64,000 nt of DNA from a virus, in the IMG/VR virus record IMGVR_UViG_3300032285_004054, positions 154,401 to 218,400 of that record. One strand, 5' to 3'. The notes under the pieces were generated by a model. The model saw only the letters and a program-made list of their open reading frames with translations. It was not told the DNA's origin and did not search any database. Position 1 is the first letter of the stretch. Every line of letters begins with the position of its first letter. The translations under genes were made by a program, and so were the position numbers. Positions 18,620 through 26,988 of the stretch are shown here, piece after piece.

Positions 18620-19204
18620 ATGAAGCAGGTTAATAGATGTATGTATTGTCAGAGTACGAGTTACGGTAGAGGTTGTAACTACGGTCCTCACGGTATACAC
18701 TTTCATCCTGATGACACCAAGCTTTGTTCATATTGCGGTTCAACCAACTACGGTAATGGCTGCTTAACAAACCCTTTTGGTAAAGTACATATTCACGGAA
18801 TAATGTATAATAATATGTTAAAAGAATCACTAGTTAACGGGTTTTATATGCACGAAATGTTTAAAGATCTTAAGGAATACCGAGCATACAAGTTAGGTAT
18901 TATTGACGAGAGCGGAAATAAAATTAAAGAACCTATAACGGAAGAGGAGCGTGCTGCTTTCTCCCCTATAACCAAAAACTTTATTAAAATAAAGCGTTAT
19001 TTGGGATCTAAGTTAGATCTTATTAACCGTGCAACAATCCTCGAAAAAGAAACAAAATTAAACTATAATAAGGAAGATCATAAAAAGCTGTTAAAGCATA
19101 CAGATGAGTTTGAAAATGTTTTTGAACAGTTACATAGAGCAGTAGATGCAGCTCTAGAGGATGGTTTAACCCACGAGCAAATTGAAAGCTTGTTGCAGAA
19201 ATAA
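18620..19204 (+). CDS. Double zinc-ribbon protein, conserved in T4-like phages
   Basis: 194 aa. Two N-terminal repeats CMYCQSTSYGRGC...GIHFH and CSYCGSTNYGNGC...VHIHG look like paired C/H zinc sites (residues 7-55). The rest is helical, with the block YKLGIIDESGNKIKEPITEE and a charged C-terminus. I recall this arrangement from T4-like marine phages, function unknown. Possibly a virion component, given its late-type neighbours. Confidence 0.75.
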   Translation: MKQVNRCMYCQSTSYGRGCNYGPHGIHFHPDDTKLCSYCGSTNYGNGCLTNPFGKVHIHGIMYNNMLKESLVNGFYMHEMFKDLKEYRAYKLGIIDESGNKIKEPITEEERAAFSPITKNFIKIKRYLGSKLDLINRATILEKETKLNYNKEDHKKLLKHTDEFENVFEQLHRAVDAALEDGLTHEQIESLLQK

Positions 19205-19218
19205 ATTTACATTATAAT

Positions 19219-19722
19219 ATGGGTATGAAAATAAAAGAATACCCTGATAAGAGGATTTGTACTATAGATTTCTATCCTCTATTAGAACAAGCTACTAAAG
19301 AAGTATTAACGGCTTGTAAGCGTTATAACATACCTCTTAATACTACCGGAAGGGGTTCAACAGATGTGTCCCGCTTTTTTTATCATTTTTGTTTAGAAAA
19401 GTTTCTAGAAGGGTACAAGAGCTGTAATTCAAAGTACCCTAAAGTACTGGTTTTTTACCCTATTACTAATGGTGTATTGAAGAATTTTGTTGACAAGGGA
19501 CTTGATAAGGTCCTTAAGATATTACCCGTGCCTTGGTGTAAGGTAAAGAAGTTTGATTCACCGGATACGTCAACAGCTGCGCTAGGTGCAATTGAAAAGA
19601 ATCGTAACGTAGCACAGAACTTAGACAAGTTTGCTAGATCGAATGAACTGTTTTCCTTCCTGAAGAAAAAATATAAAGTTTTTTTAAATGGTACAGTTGA
19701 TTTAACTGAAGACCCCCAATAA
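19219..19722 (+). CDS. Hypothetical protein
   Basis: 167 aa (the second ATG at 19225 is equally possible). No domain recognised. Alternating strands and helices with conserved-looking VLVFYPITNGVLKNFVDKG suggest a small alpha/beta fold. Same strand and spacing as its neighbours. Confidence 0.7.
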   Translation: MGMKIKEYPDKRICTIDFYPLLEQATKEVLTACKRYNIPLNTTGRGSTDVSRFFYHFCLEKFLEGYKSCNSKYPKVLVFYPITNGVLKNFVDKGLDKVLKILPVPWCKVKKFDSPDTSTAALGAIEKNRNVAQNLDKFARSNELFSFLKKKYKVFLNGTVDLTEDPQ

Positions 19723-19774
19723 GTGAATTAAAGACCCTTTAAGCCCCCTGAACAATTGTTTTTATGGAACTTTC

Positions 19775-19782
19775 AATAAATA
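19775..19782 (+). promoter_or_regulatory. Late promoter octamer
   Basis: AATAAATA followed by TATTAT and the ATG at 19789: six-base spacing again. Confidence 0.6.
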
Positions 19783-19788
19783 TATTAT

Positions 19789-20130
19789 ATGTCTAAATTC
19801 GCATCTGCTCTAAAATCTGTTTTTGAAGATATGGCTCTAGGAACACCTGCTCCTCAGGCCGGAAACTCTGCTGCAACCGCAAGTGCTCCTACTGCTACTG
19901 GTCCTGTTGCTACTTCTAATCCTCCTAATCAAACTTTAACTCCTAGTCCTTCTACTGGAGCACAGCCTAACCCTCTTAAAGCTGCAGCTGCTGTTACTGG
20001 TGCTAAGCCTAATTTACAAGCTAACGATCCTAACCTTTTAGCTTTTGCTAAATCTCAAAATTTAAATCCTCAAGATGTTTATAAAGCTTTAACATCTTCT
20101 GCTACTACCCATCAGCCTAACGTTCCTTAA
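19789..20130 (+). CDS. Ala/Pro/Thr-rich protein with capsid-targeting-like N-terminus
   Basis: 113 aa. FASALKSVFEDMA matches the recurrent N-terminal motif, here with V-F-E before D. Residues 18-75 are low-complexity Pro/Ala/Thr, and the last 35 residues (NDPNLLAFAKSQNLNPQDVYK) look like a small helical domain. Late promoter six bases upstream. Inferred virion-internal protein; function unknown. Confidence 0.72.
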   Translation: MSKFASALKSVFEDMALGTPAPQAGNSAATASAPTATGPVATSNPPNQTLTPSPSTGAQPNPLKAAAAVTGAKPNLQANDPNLLAFAKSQNLNPQDVYKALTSSATTHQPNVP

Positions 20131-20498
20131 TGCACGAGGCTGTAATCAATCTGCTTAAGCTTCAGAACCAATTACGTATTTGTCATTGGCAAACGGATTC
20201 TTTTTCTGAGCACAAAGCTCTTGATAAAGCTTATAACGGCTTAAATGGTGTTATTGATGATCTTGTAGAAGTTTATCAAGGTAAGCACGGAAAGCTAAAG
20301 TTTAACGATACTATTGATTTAACTTTAGTTAACTATGAAGAGATATCTCTTCAGGATATCCTTCAAGATGTTTACGAGTATCTTCAAACAACATTTGTTG
20401 ATGATATGGATCCAGAAATGGATACCGATCTTTTGAATATAAAAGACGAAGGTTTAGCTGTTATCAATCGTTTACGTTATCTTCTTACGCTTAAGTAA
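20130..20498 (+). CDS. Ferritin/Dps-like small helical protein (DUF5856-type)
   Basis: 122 aa, helical. LRICHWQTDSFSEHKALDKAY carries the His-Trp/Glu-His arrangement of Dps-like proteins and of the phage DUF5856 group. One-base overlap with the previous stop. Iron binding or virion structure are both possible; no direct evidence. Confidence 0.7.
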   Translation: MHEAVINLLKLQNQLRICHWQTDSFSEHKALDKAYNGLNGVIDDLVEVYQGKHGKLKFNDTIDLTLVNYEEISLQDILQDVYEYLQTTFVDDMDPEMDTDLLNIKDEGLAVINRLRYLLTLK

Positions 20499-20508
20499 TA
20501 GATAACAT

Positions 20509-21471
20509 ATGCTTTCTGAATCTTTTTTAAGTTTTTATAAAAACGGTTCGTATATTACCGAGGGAGGTAATGTATTCGGTACTACTCATCCTATTAAGAA
20601 AGAATATATTGATTCTACTTTAAAAGAATTTTATAAACAACTTATCGGTATTTTTCCTGAGGCTGATATTCATTTTAAAAGTATTCGTACTTTAGGTTCT
20701 GTTGGCAAGAAGCCTGAATCTGGAGATATTGATCTTGCTTTATCAGAAGATTCATTTAAAAATATTGATGATTGGGGTCTGAATAGATCTGAAGTAAAAC
20801 ATCTTTTTGATTCTTTTAAAAAGAAATCTAGAACCGCAACTGATGAACTTCTTCTAAAGAGAGCAGTTATTGTAGCAATTGCTGAAAAAATAAACGAAAG
20901 CGAATGTGATATAGTTACTGATATTAAGGGTTCCTCTGCAGGATCTCTTTTTTGTCAATTTCCACAATTTGATGATCAAGGTAACAAACTAGAAACATTT
21001 GTTCAAATTGATATTAATGTAGGAAATCTAGATTGGTTATCCTTTGCTTATCATTCTGCTACATATTCTGGTAATGTTAAAGGTTTACATCGTACCCAGC
21101 TTCTTGTTTCCCTCTTTTCACATAAAGGTTATACATTTTCACACAATTACGGTGTAAAAGATAGAGAAACTCAAGAAATTGCAGCCTCTACTCCTCAAGA
21201 AGCCATCGAACTTTTAAATAAACTATACAATATTGAGTTAACTCCTGATATTGCTGGAGATTACTTCAAATTAATGAATTATCTAAAGTATGAACTCTCA
21301 CCTGAAGATCTTCATGCTGTATACGACACTTACTTACGAATTTTAGATAGTACAAGAGCTGATATACCTGAAGATTTACAGGAATATTGGAAAGAACATC
21401 AACAACGCTTAGGTCTTAAGGGTAAATTCTTACCTAATGAATCAAACCTAGCAAAATATAAAACAACATAA
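20509..21471 (+). CDS. Pol-beta-type nucleotidyltransferase with capsid-targeting-like N-terminus
   Basis: 320 aa. TLGSVGKKPESGDIDLAL near 60-78 is the GS...DxD active site of the DNA polymerase beta superfamily, with a third acidic residue probably in FVQIDINVG. The N-terminus MLSESFLSFYKNGSYITE followed by GG ends in an I-x-E site like a gp21 cleavage site. The next gene is a second nucleotidyltransferase. Inference: a virion-packaged enzyme that modifies a host RNA or protein by NMP transfer, acting early like T4 Alt. The substrate is unknown and CCA-adding or poly(A) activity is not excluded. Confidence 0.78.
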   Translation: MLSESFLSFYKNGSYITEGGNVFGTTHPIKKEYIDSTLKEFYKQLIGIFPEADIHFKSIRTLGSVGKKPESGDIDLALSEDSFKNIDDWGLNRSEVKHLFDSFKKKSRTATDELLLKRAVIVAIAEKINESECDIVTDIKGSSAGSLFCQFPQFDDQGNKLETFVQIDINVGNLDWLSFAYHSATYSGNVKGLHRTQLLVSLFSHKGYTFSHNYGVKDRETQEIAASTPQEAIELLNKLYNIELTPDIAGDYFKLMNYLKYELSPEDLHAVYDTYLRILDSTRADIPEDLQEYWKEHQQRLGLKGKFLPNESNLAKYKTT

Positions 21472-21472
21472 T

Positions 21473-22888
21473 ATGTCTGGAGTAGCAGGAGGTAATAGAA
21501 TCAAAAGACAAGACGTATCTGATACGTTCAATGACTATGTTAGAAGGGTTTTGACAAGAATTCCTTCTTTTGTTAATGCTTCCTTATCAGGTAGTGTAAA
21601 AGTAGGTGCAAAAGATGATTACGGTGATCTAGACCTTATTGTTTTGTTTAAAGGTAAGGATAAAAAAGTGGTAAAACAGCAAATTATTGATGTTGTTCAA
21701 TCTTTACCAGATGCCGTTATTGTACCTTTCAAAAATCCTCGCTATCAGGGTAGAAAATACTATAATGCTGGGGAATTAATATCCGTATTATTCCCTATTA
21801 CAGGCCGTCCCGGAGAATTTATACAGGTTGATAATAATGTAGCTTTATCAGTTGAAGAGCACACATTTAAAAACAATTTTTTAGATTTACCTGCTGAAAT
21901 TCAAGGACTTCTTATCGGTCTTACAAAAGTAGTAACACTCGAAGAAAAGCCTTCTGAGATTTTTAAAAAATTAGGTATTACAAATTTACCAAAATTAGCT
22001 AGTAATCAAGAATTTGAGTTTAATTTAAGCTCGGTCAATCTTTCTCTTAGAAAAGTTACTCTAGATGGATACAAAGAGTTATCCAGGGAAGTAGTTTGGA
22101 GTTCATCTGATTGGGAAAAAGTAAAATTACTTCTTAGTAAGTTCAATATCAATCTACCTTTTGAAGAGTTACTGAATAGTATTGCCAGACGCTTAACAAA
22201 TCCAAGATCCAAAGCAAGAATTGCAGGAATCTTTAAGAGTATGGTGAGTGTTAAGTCAGGGGAGGTAGGTACCGCTAAGGGAGCAGGTAAAGAAAAAGCA
22301 CTTCTTGCTGTAGCTCAAAAGCTTGCTGAATCTGTTGAAGAAAGTCAACAGGTTGTATCAATTTATGCCGGGGGGTTTAAACCACCTCATAAAGCACATT
22401 TTAGAAACGCACAAATTCTTGCAAACAAATCAAACAAATTAATAATTTTCATTGGACCGAAAATACGGGAAGGGTTAACAATAACACCTGAGCAATCTAA
22501 ATCTATTTGGGAGGTATACACCAAGTATATTGATGTACCTACCGAGGTAAGTATTAGTAGTATCACACCAATTAGAGATACATACGAATGGATTGACTTA
22601 AATCAGTCAACTGTCAAACAGATCATTACCGGTACAACAAAAGAAGAGATGGGTAAGTTCTCAAGTATAGCTAAAAACGCTGAAAAATACCCTAAAGTTA
22701 CCGTAGTTGAGTTACCGGTAATAACATACGGTGAAGATGAAAAATTCTCTGCAGGAGATATTAGAAAATCAGAAGATTATATCAAATCCGGTAGCTGGAT
22801 ACCTGCTGAGCTTAGTGAAGAGGATAAGAAAAAAGTTATTAATATAGCTCTACCGAAACAAGCGTTTAGAGAATATTTTAAGAAATAA
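21473..22888 (+). CDS. Two-domain protein: pol-beta-type nucleotidyltransferase plus HxxH cytidylyl/adenylyltransferase
   Basis: 471 aa. The N-terminal domain has LSGSVKVGAKDDYGDLDLIV (about 39-58, GS...DxD). The C-terminal domain from about 297 has YAGGFKPPHKAHF, the (G/T)xFxPxHxxH motif of NMP-transferring alpha/beta enzymes. They are joined by a Gly/Ala-rich linker (VGTAKGAGKEKALLAVAQ) followed by KLAESVEES, which holds a possible prohead-protease site LAE before S. Two base pairs after the previous gene. Likely a polyprotein-like fusion, cut during head maturation. Substrates unknown. Confidence 0.78.
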   Translation: MSGVAGGNRIKRQDVSDTFNDYVRRVLTRIPSFVNASLSGSVKVGAKDDYGDLDLIVLFKGKDKKVVKQQIIDVVQSLPDAVIVPFKNPRYQGRKYYNAGELISVLFPITGRPGEFIQVDNNVALSVEEHTFKNNFLDLPAEIQGLLIGLTKVVTLEEKPSEIFKKLGITNLPKLASNQEFEFNLSSVNLSLRKVTLDGYKELSREVVWSSSDWEKVKLLLSKFNINLPFEELLNSIARRLTNPRSKARIAGIFKSMVSVKSGEVGTAKGAGKEKALLAVAQKLAESVEESQQVVSIYAGGFKPPHKAHFRNAQILANKSNKLIIFIGPKIREGLTITPEQSKSIWEVYTKYIDVPTEVSISSITPIRDTYEWIDLNQSTVKQIITGTTKEEMGKFSSIAKNAEKYPKVTVVELPVITYGEDEKFSAGDIRKSEDYIKSGSWIPAELSEEDKKKVINIALPKQAFREYFKK

Positions 22889-22930
22889 CTATAGTTGATA
22901 AAGAAATACGAGGTTATATAATAACCCGTA

Positions 22931-23212
22931 ATGAACACCGCAGAAACGTTTTCTTTTACAAAAGATGAACTAAATCTTATTACTGAATCTCTCTTATTTT
23001 CATCATCTGTTAATATCTGTGCAGATTGGGATGAAAATTCAATTACTAGTATGCTAGAGCTCGCTAAGAAGATTAAGAAGCATACAAAAACTGATACTGA
23101 TCTTAAAAATATTTACTTCTTAGAAGAAGAGAATTACGAAGAAAAGTGGACCGGTGATATTATTAAAAACTTTAAGGGAAAAATTAGAGTACTGGATTTA
23201 AGTAAAGCATAA
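22931..23212 (+). CDS. Small hypothetical protein
   Basis: 93 aa, acidic, helical (SFTKDELNLITESLLFSSSV). No domain recognised. Lies immediately before the queD-like gene, with a 1-bp gap. Confidence 0.65.
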   Translation: MNTAETFSFTKDELNLITESLLFSSSVNICADWDENSITSMLELAKKIKKHTKTDTDLKNIYFLEEENYEEKWTGDIIKNFKGKIRVLDLSKA

Positions 23213-23213
23213 T

Positions 23214-23732
23214 ATGTCTCAATACACATCTACTAAATTAATCGAGCTAGGCTCTTGTGCTTTTCGTCAATGGCGTGCTACCCACAGTCATTGCCAATAT
23301 ATTCACGGATATCGCTTAATGGCTAAGTTTTGGTTTGGTTGTGATTCTCTTGATGAGAAGAACTGGGCAGTTGACTTTGGAGGTCTTAAGGAGCTTAAGA
23401 AGATTCTTAACAATCAGTTTGACCACACCCTTTGTGTTGCTCAGGATGACCCTCTCCTAGAGGAGTTTAAGAAGCTAGATGATATTGGAGGTGTTCAACT
23501 CCGTATTATGGAATCAGTCGGTGTTGAAAAAACAGCCGAATGGTGCTTTAAAACAGCTAATGAGTTTGTAAAAAACCTAACACAGAATCGTTGCTGGGTA
23601 GAGAGTGTTGAAGTGTTCGAACACGAACAGAATTCTGCTATCTATTCTAAAGAAGATTTAACACTTAAAATAACACCTTCAGTAACTTCAACATCAAATA
23701 CATTTTATGCCTCAGACCGACCAGGAGTCTAA
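23214..23732 (+). CDS. QueD/6-pyruvoyl-tetrahydropterin synthase-family protein lacking two zinc ligands
   Basis: 172 aa. Aligning with E. coli QueD, Cys27 (catalytic), His31 and Asp70-His71 (FDHT) are kept, and VDFGGLKELKKIL matches VDFAELK. The zinc ligands His16 and His33 are replaced by Phe and Tyr (SCAFRQW and IHGYRL). Two extra His (THSH, 24 and 26) might substitute. Its neighbour is queE, so a role in 7-deazaguanine synthesis is plausible, but a second, canonical QueD exists at 54563-55129. It overlaps the next gene by 26 nt. Confidence 0.8.
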   Translation: MSQYTSTKLIELGSCAFRQWRATHSHCQYIHGYRLMAKFWFGCDSLDEKNWAVDFGGLKELKKILNNQFDHTLCVAQDDPLLEEFKKLDDIGGVQLRIMESVGVEKTAEWCFKTANEFVKNLTQNRCWVESVEVFEHEQNSAIYSKEDLTLKITPSVTSTSNTFYASDRPGV

Positions 23733-23922
23733 ACCTCTACTACTTAAACCTTACGCACCTGTAACAGGGGATGTATTTACAGAAGGTGAGTTCGGGTTTA
23801 CTAAACTCGTAGCTTTACTTAGTGTACTTGTATATGCACTCATTTATAATATTATTTGTACACCTTTAGGGTGGATTGGTATTGTAATATCTGCAATTGG
23901 GTATAAACTGATATCAAAATAA
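23707..23922 (+). CDS. Small two-helix membrane protein
   Basis: 71 aa. LVALLSVLVYALIYNIICT and LGWIGIVISAIGYKLIS are two transmembrane helices after a 30-residue polar N-terminus. Overlaps the 3' end of the queD-like gene in another frame. No family recognised. Confidence 0.6.
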   Translation: MPQTDQESKPLLLKPYAPVTGDVFTEGEFGFTKLVALLSVLVYALIYNIICTPLGWIGIVISAIGYKLISK

Positions 23923-23923
23923 T

Positions 23924-24754
23924 ATGGAAAATAATACATTAGAAATTTCAGAGCACTTCTACTCCGTACAATGTGAAGGTATCTCCACAGGTGTACCGGC
24001 GTATTTTATTCGTTTGAAAGGTTGTAATCTATCCTGTGGTTTTTCAGGTAAAGCTATTGTAGATCTTAAGCGTAATCTTGAAGAAGTTGAAGGTTATGTA
24101 GTAGGTGGTAATATAACTGGTGATTTACACAGTGAAGGTAAGGCAACATGGACATGTGATTCAGCACCTGTCTGGCTCAGAGGTGCTCATACTACATACG
24201 AGCAGCTAGTACAATCTTGGGTTGATCAAGGTATCCTAGATTGGATTCTAGATGGTACAATTCATCTTATCTGGACAGGAGGTGAACCTACAATACCTAA
24301 GCATCAAAAAGCAATTGTCGGTTTCTTGAAGTGGTTTGCTGACAAATATAAAACAGAAAAAGTTTATAGTGAGATTGAAACTAACGGTTCAATTGTTATT
24401 GAAGATAGTCTTCTTACTTGGCTAGATCAGATTAATTGCTCGGTTAAGCTTCATAATTCAGGCATGGATAAAGATAAGCGTATTAATGAACAGGCACTTC
24501 GCCGTATTAAGCTTCATCGCAATTATTCATTTAAGTTTGTAATCTCTGACGAGGAAGATTTAGTAGAAATTATTAGAGATTTTGTAGTACCTTTTGAAAT
24601 ACCTACTAACAGAATCTGTATGATGCCCGGACTAGATAGTCAAGAACATTACCATGAAAGGACACGTTTTGTTTTAGAGATGGCTAAGAAGTATGGTTTT
24701 AGAGGTTTATCACGTTTACATATTAGTGCTTGGGATCAAGCAACAGGTGTATGA
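23924..24754 (+). CDS. queE: QueE-like 7-carboxy-7-deazaguanine synthase (radical SAM)
   Basis: 276 aa. YSVQCEGISTGVPAYFIRLKG is the QueE N-terminal motif, IWTGGEPTI the SAM-contacting GGEP, YSEIETNGSI the EINTNG-like strand. The cluster cysteines are unusual: Cys34 and Cys38 (CNLSC) are followed by the third only at Cys78 (TWTCD), a 39-residue insertion in place of two. QueE converts carboxy-tetrahydropterin to CDG. It is followed by a P-loop kinase through an ATGA overlap. Confidence 0.88.
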   Translation: MENNTLEISEHFYSVQCEGISTGVPAYFIRLKGCNLSCGFSGKAIVDLKRNLEEVEGYVVGGNITGDLHSEGKATWTCDSAPVWLRGAHTTYEQLVQSWVDQGILDWILDGTIHLIWTGGEPTIPKHQKAIVGFLKWFADKYKTEKVYSEIETNGSIVIEDSLLTWLDQINCSVKLHNSGMDKDKRINEQALRRIKLHRNYSFKFVISDEEDLVEIIRDFVVPFEIPTNRICMMPGLDSQEHYHERTRFVLEMAKKYGFRGLSRLHISAWDQATGV

Positions 24755-25380
24755 AAATTGCTATAATAGGTACACATTGTAACGGTAAGACAACTCTTAT
24801 TGAGGAATTTCTAAAGCGCTGGCCAATGTATAAGAAGCCAGCGAAGACGTATAGAGATTTCTTAAATGATAAGAAAATAAAAATTAATCAAAAAGGCACT
24901 AAAGAGAGCCAGAGAGCGATACTTGATGCACTTATTGATGAAGTACAAACGGCTTGCGGATCAGGAGATGAGTTTCTTATCTTTGATCGTTGTGTATTAG
25001 ACAATCTTGTTTATTCACTTTGGCTTAATGCAAAAGGTAAAGTTGATGATAACTTTATTATGGATTGTAAGTTTCTAGTATCTGAAACAATTAAGCTTTT
25101 TGATATTATCTTTTACATACCTTTAAGAGAAGAAATTAAATTAGAGAAGAGAAAACATAGAGATATTGACCCTGTTTATCGAGAGGAAATTGATAATATA
25201 TTCTCAGCGGTTATTGGTACATATCTTACTGGGTCAGGTATTTTCTTTCCGTTAAGTGATTGCCCGGCTGTTATTGAAATTGAAGGTCCGCCGGATCTAA
25301 GATGCGATCAAATACAGCTCTATATTAAAGATACAGGAAAAACGTATACAGAGGAAGATCCATCGTTAATTTATACATAA
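24751..25380 (+). CDS. P-loop kinase-like NTPase, paralogue of the one at 3067-3627
   Basis: 209 aa from the ATG that overlaps the queE stop. Walker A is GTHCNGKTT at 6-14 and FLIFDRCVLDNLVYS the DRC-x-LD motif shared with the queF-operon kinase. Probable nucleoside or nucleotide kinase; association with both deazaguanine gene groups is the only functional clue. An upstream in-frame start would add seven residues but would lie inside queE. Confidence 0.8.
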   Translation: MKIAIIGTHCNGKTTLIEEFLKRWPMYKKPAKTYRDFLNDKKIKINQKGTKESQRAILDALIDEVQTACGSGDEFLIFDRCVLDNLVYSLWLNAKGKVDDNFIMDCKFLVSETIKLFDIIFYIPLREEIKLEKRKHRDIDPVYREEIDNIFSAVIGTYLTGSGIFFPLSDCPAVIEIEGPPDLRCDQIQLYIKDTGKTYTEEDPSLIYT

Positions 25381-25384
25381 TCAT

Positions 25385-25392
25385 ATTAAATA
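25385..25392 (+). promoter_or_regulatory. Late promoter octamer
   Basis: ATTAAATA followed by TATGAT and the ATG at 25399. Confidence 0.55.
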
Positions 25393-25398
25393 TATGAT

Positions 25399-26400
25399 AT
25401 GTTGGATTTTAGGTCAATAGTACATGAAAAGCTCTTTTTAGAAGAAGAAGAGATAGCTTCGCCTCCTACCAGTACTGCAAGTGATGCTGAGATAACTTTT
25501 TTTAAGAAAATTAACACAGCTAATAGTTCAATTCCTCAAAAACAAGAAGATGTTAGGAAATTTGTACAAACACTTTTAAGTAAACAAAGCGATTATCAGG
25601 CTGTAAAGGATTTTATTCCTTATGAGGATTATCTACCTATAATAGACATTATCTATACCAGTCTAGGTAGTAAAGCAGGTTTTTTAGCAAGTAAAAGCCC
25701 AGATGGTACCTTAGATAAACTTTGGAATAACGTTAATGCTGCGCTAGATGCAAATCCTACTATTTTAAATAAACTTAAAAATAAAAATATTGATACGTAC
25801 GTATATCAGGATACTGTTATAGAAGGAATGGCCAAGAATATTCTAGATTTTAAAAATAAGAGCTTAATAGCAGCAGCAGCTTATCAAACAATAGGTCCAA
25901 TGTTTATTGTACCGGCCTTAGAATCAATTTTCGAAAAAAGACTTAGCGTCGAAACACAGTTAAAAATTTCAGGTAATAAAACAGGCTATGTAACACCGGA
26001 TATTTACAGAAGCTTTATACAGGATATTTTTACACACTACACTGAATACAGTACAGGCGGAAAAAAAGTAGATGATAAAATACTTTCAGGTTTAACAGAA
26101 GCAGGTATAAACTATCAAGCTTTAATTTATATAGCAATTTCTACTATAAAATTTTATAATAACCTATTAGTAGATTTATTAACTAAATCGTTTGCAGAAG
26201 ATGATCCTAAGCAAGATATAATCGGTAAATATCTAGAAAAGGAATTAGTAGATAACACTAATGCAAAAAAATATGCATTTCAGTTAGCGTTAACAGGTAA
26301 ATTTAACTCTGATTTTGGAGTCAAAACCTCTGATATTGAAAAATCACCTGCTGGTAAACAACAATTTCCAGCATCACCAACACCAACACCAACTGCGTAA
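25399..26400 (+). CDS. Helical protein with capsid-targeting-like N-terminus
   Basis: 333 aa. LDFRSIVHEKLFLEEEE resembles the recurrent N-terminal signal (F-L-E within it). The body is helical with no known motif (YQTIGPMFIVPALESIFEKR) and ends in a Pro/Thr tail (SPTPTPTA). Late promoter six bases upstream. Probably virion-associated; function unknown. Confidence 0.7.
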   Translation: MLDFRSIVHEKLFLEEEEIASPPTSTASDAEITFFKKINTANSSIPQKQEDVRKFVQTLLSKQSDYQAVKDFIPYEDYLPIIDIIYTSLGSKAGFLASKSPDGTLDKLWNNVNAALDANPTILNKLKNKNIDTYVYQDTVIEGMAKNILDFKNKSLIAAAAYQTIGPMFIVPALESIFEKRLSVETQLKISGNKTGYVTPDIYRSFIQDIFTHYTEYSTGGKKVDDKILSGLTEAGINYQALIYIAISTIKFYNNLLVDLLTKSFAEDDPKQDIIGKYLEKELVDNTNAKKYAFQLALTGKFNSDFGVKTSDIEKSPAGKQQFPASPTPTPTA

Positions 26401-26408
26401 ACATATAT

Positions 26409-26747
26409 ATGAGTAATTTATTTGATAAAATTATAAGCGAAATTTTGTTAGAAGGTAACGGTTATAATCGCGCCGCGCGAGGTGCCGGAGGCGGTAATCG
26501 CTCTAAGCAAAAAAGATACGGTGTAAAAAAATTCACACCGCCTGCTCCTGAGACTCCAACAGCACCTGTACAGGAAATTATCGATTATTCTAAAAATTTA
26601 TACACACTTAACTTTATTGAAAGCTTAAAAGATACTGATGGTAATGTAATTATTACTAAGTTTAAAGAAATATGTTCTGGTGTTCAAGCTAAACCTGAAA
26701 CACCAGGATTTGATTTTGGCATTTTCGGTAAAGGTTTAAACTTCTAA
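26409..26747 (+). CDS. Small protein with capsid-targeting-like N-terminus
   Basis: 112 aa. LFDKIISEILLE followed by GNG is one of the clearest copies of the signal (L-L-E before G). Next comes a basic Gly/Arg-rich stretch (RAARGAGGGNRSKQKRYG) and a helical C-terminal half. Inferred packaged nucleic-acid-binding protein. Confidence 0.72.
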   Translation: MSNLFDKIISEILLEGNGYNRAARGAGGGNRSKQKRYGVKKFTPPAPETPTAPVQEIIDYSKNLYTLNFIESLKDTDGNVIITKFKEICSGVQAKPETPGFDFGIFGKGLNF

Positions 26748-26748
26748 T

Positions 26749-26988
26749 ATGAGCAAAAAATTTAATACATTAGTAGAAAGCTTTTTCCCTACAACACTTA
26801 AGTTGGTAACAAGGGTTCGCTACCCGAAACAAATACAATTTAGTCAGGAGTTTCATGAAGCTTTAAAGAAAGAGTATCAGAGACTTCAAACAATTGAAGA
26901 AAAAGAAACCGAGCAGCAAATCGCTCCTATTAGAAATTACAGAGATAAATTTCTTAAAGCAGTAAATTTTTGTATTAGAGCTCTTTAA
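26749..26988 (+). CDS. Small protein with capsid-targeting-like N-terminus
   Basis: 79 aa. KFNTLVE followed by SFF fits the signal (L-V-E before S). The remainder is a charged helix (YQRLQTIEEKETEQQI). Converges on the primase gene with a 4-nt overlap. Confidence 0.65.
   Translation: MSKKFNTLVESFFPTTLKLVTRVRYPKQIQFSQEFHEALKKEYQRLQTIEEKETEQQIAPIRNYRDKFLKAVNFCIRAL

Noticed and set aside
23150-23213. preQ1 riboswitch before the queD-like or queE genes
   Set aside because: The intergenic gap is 1 bp and no aptamer-like hairpin with A-rich tail is visible. The same holds for queF, which is overlapped by the upstream gene.
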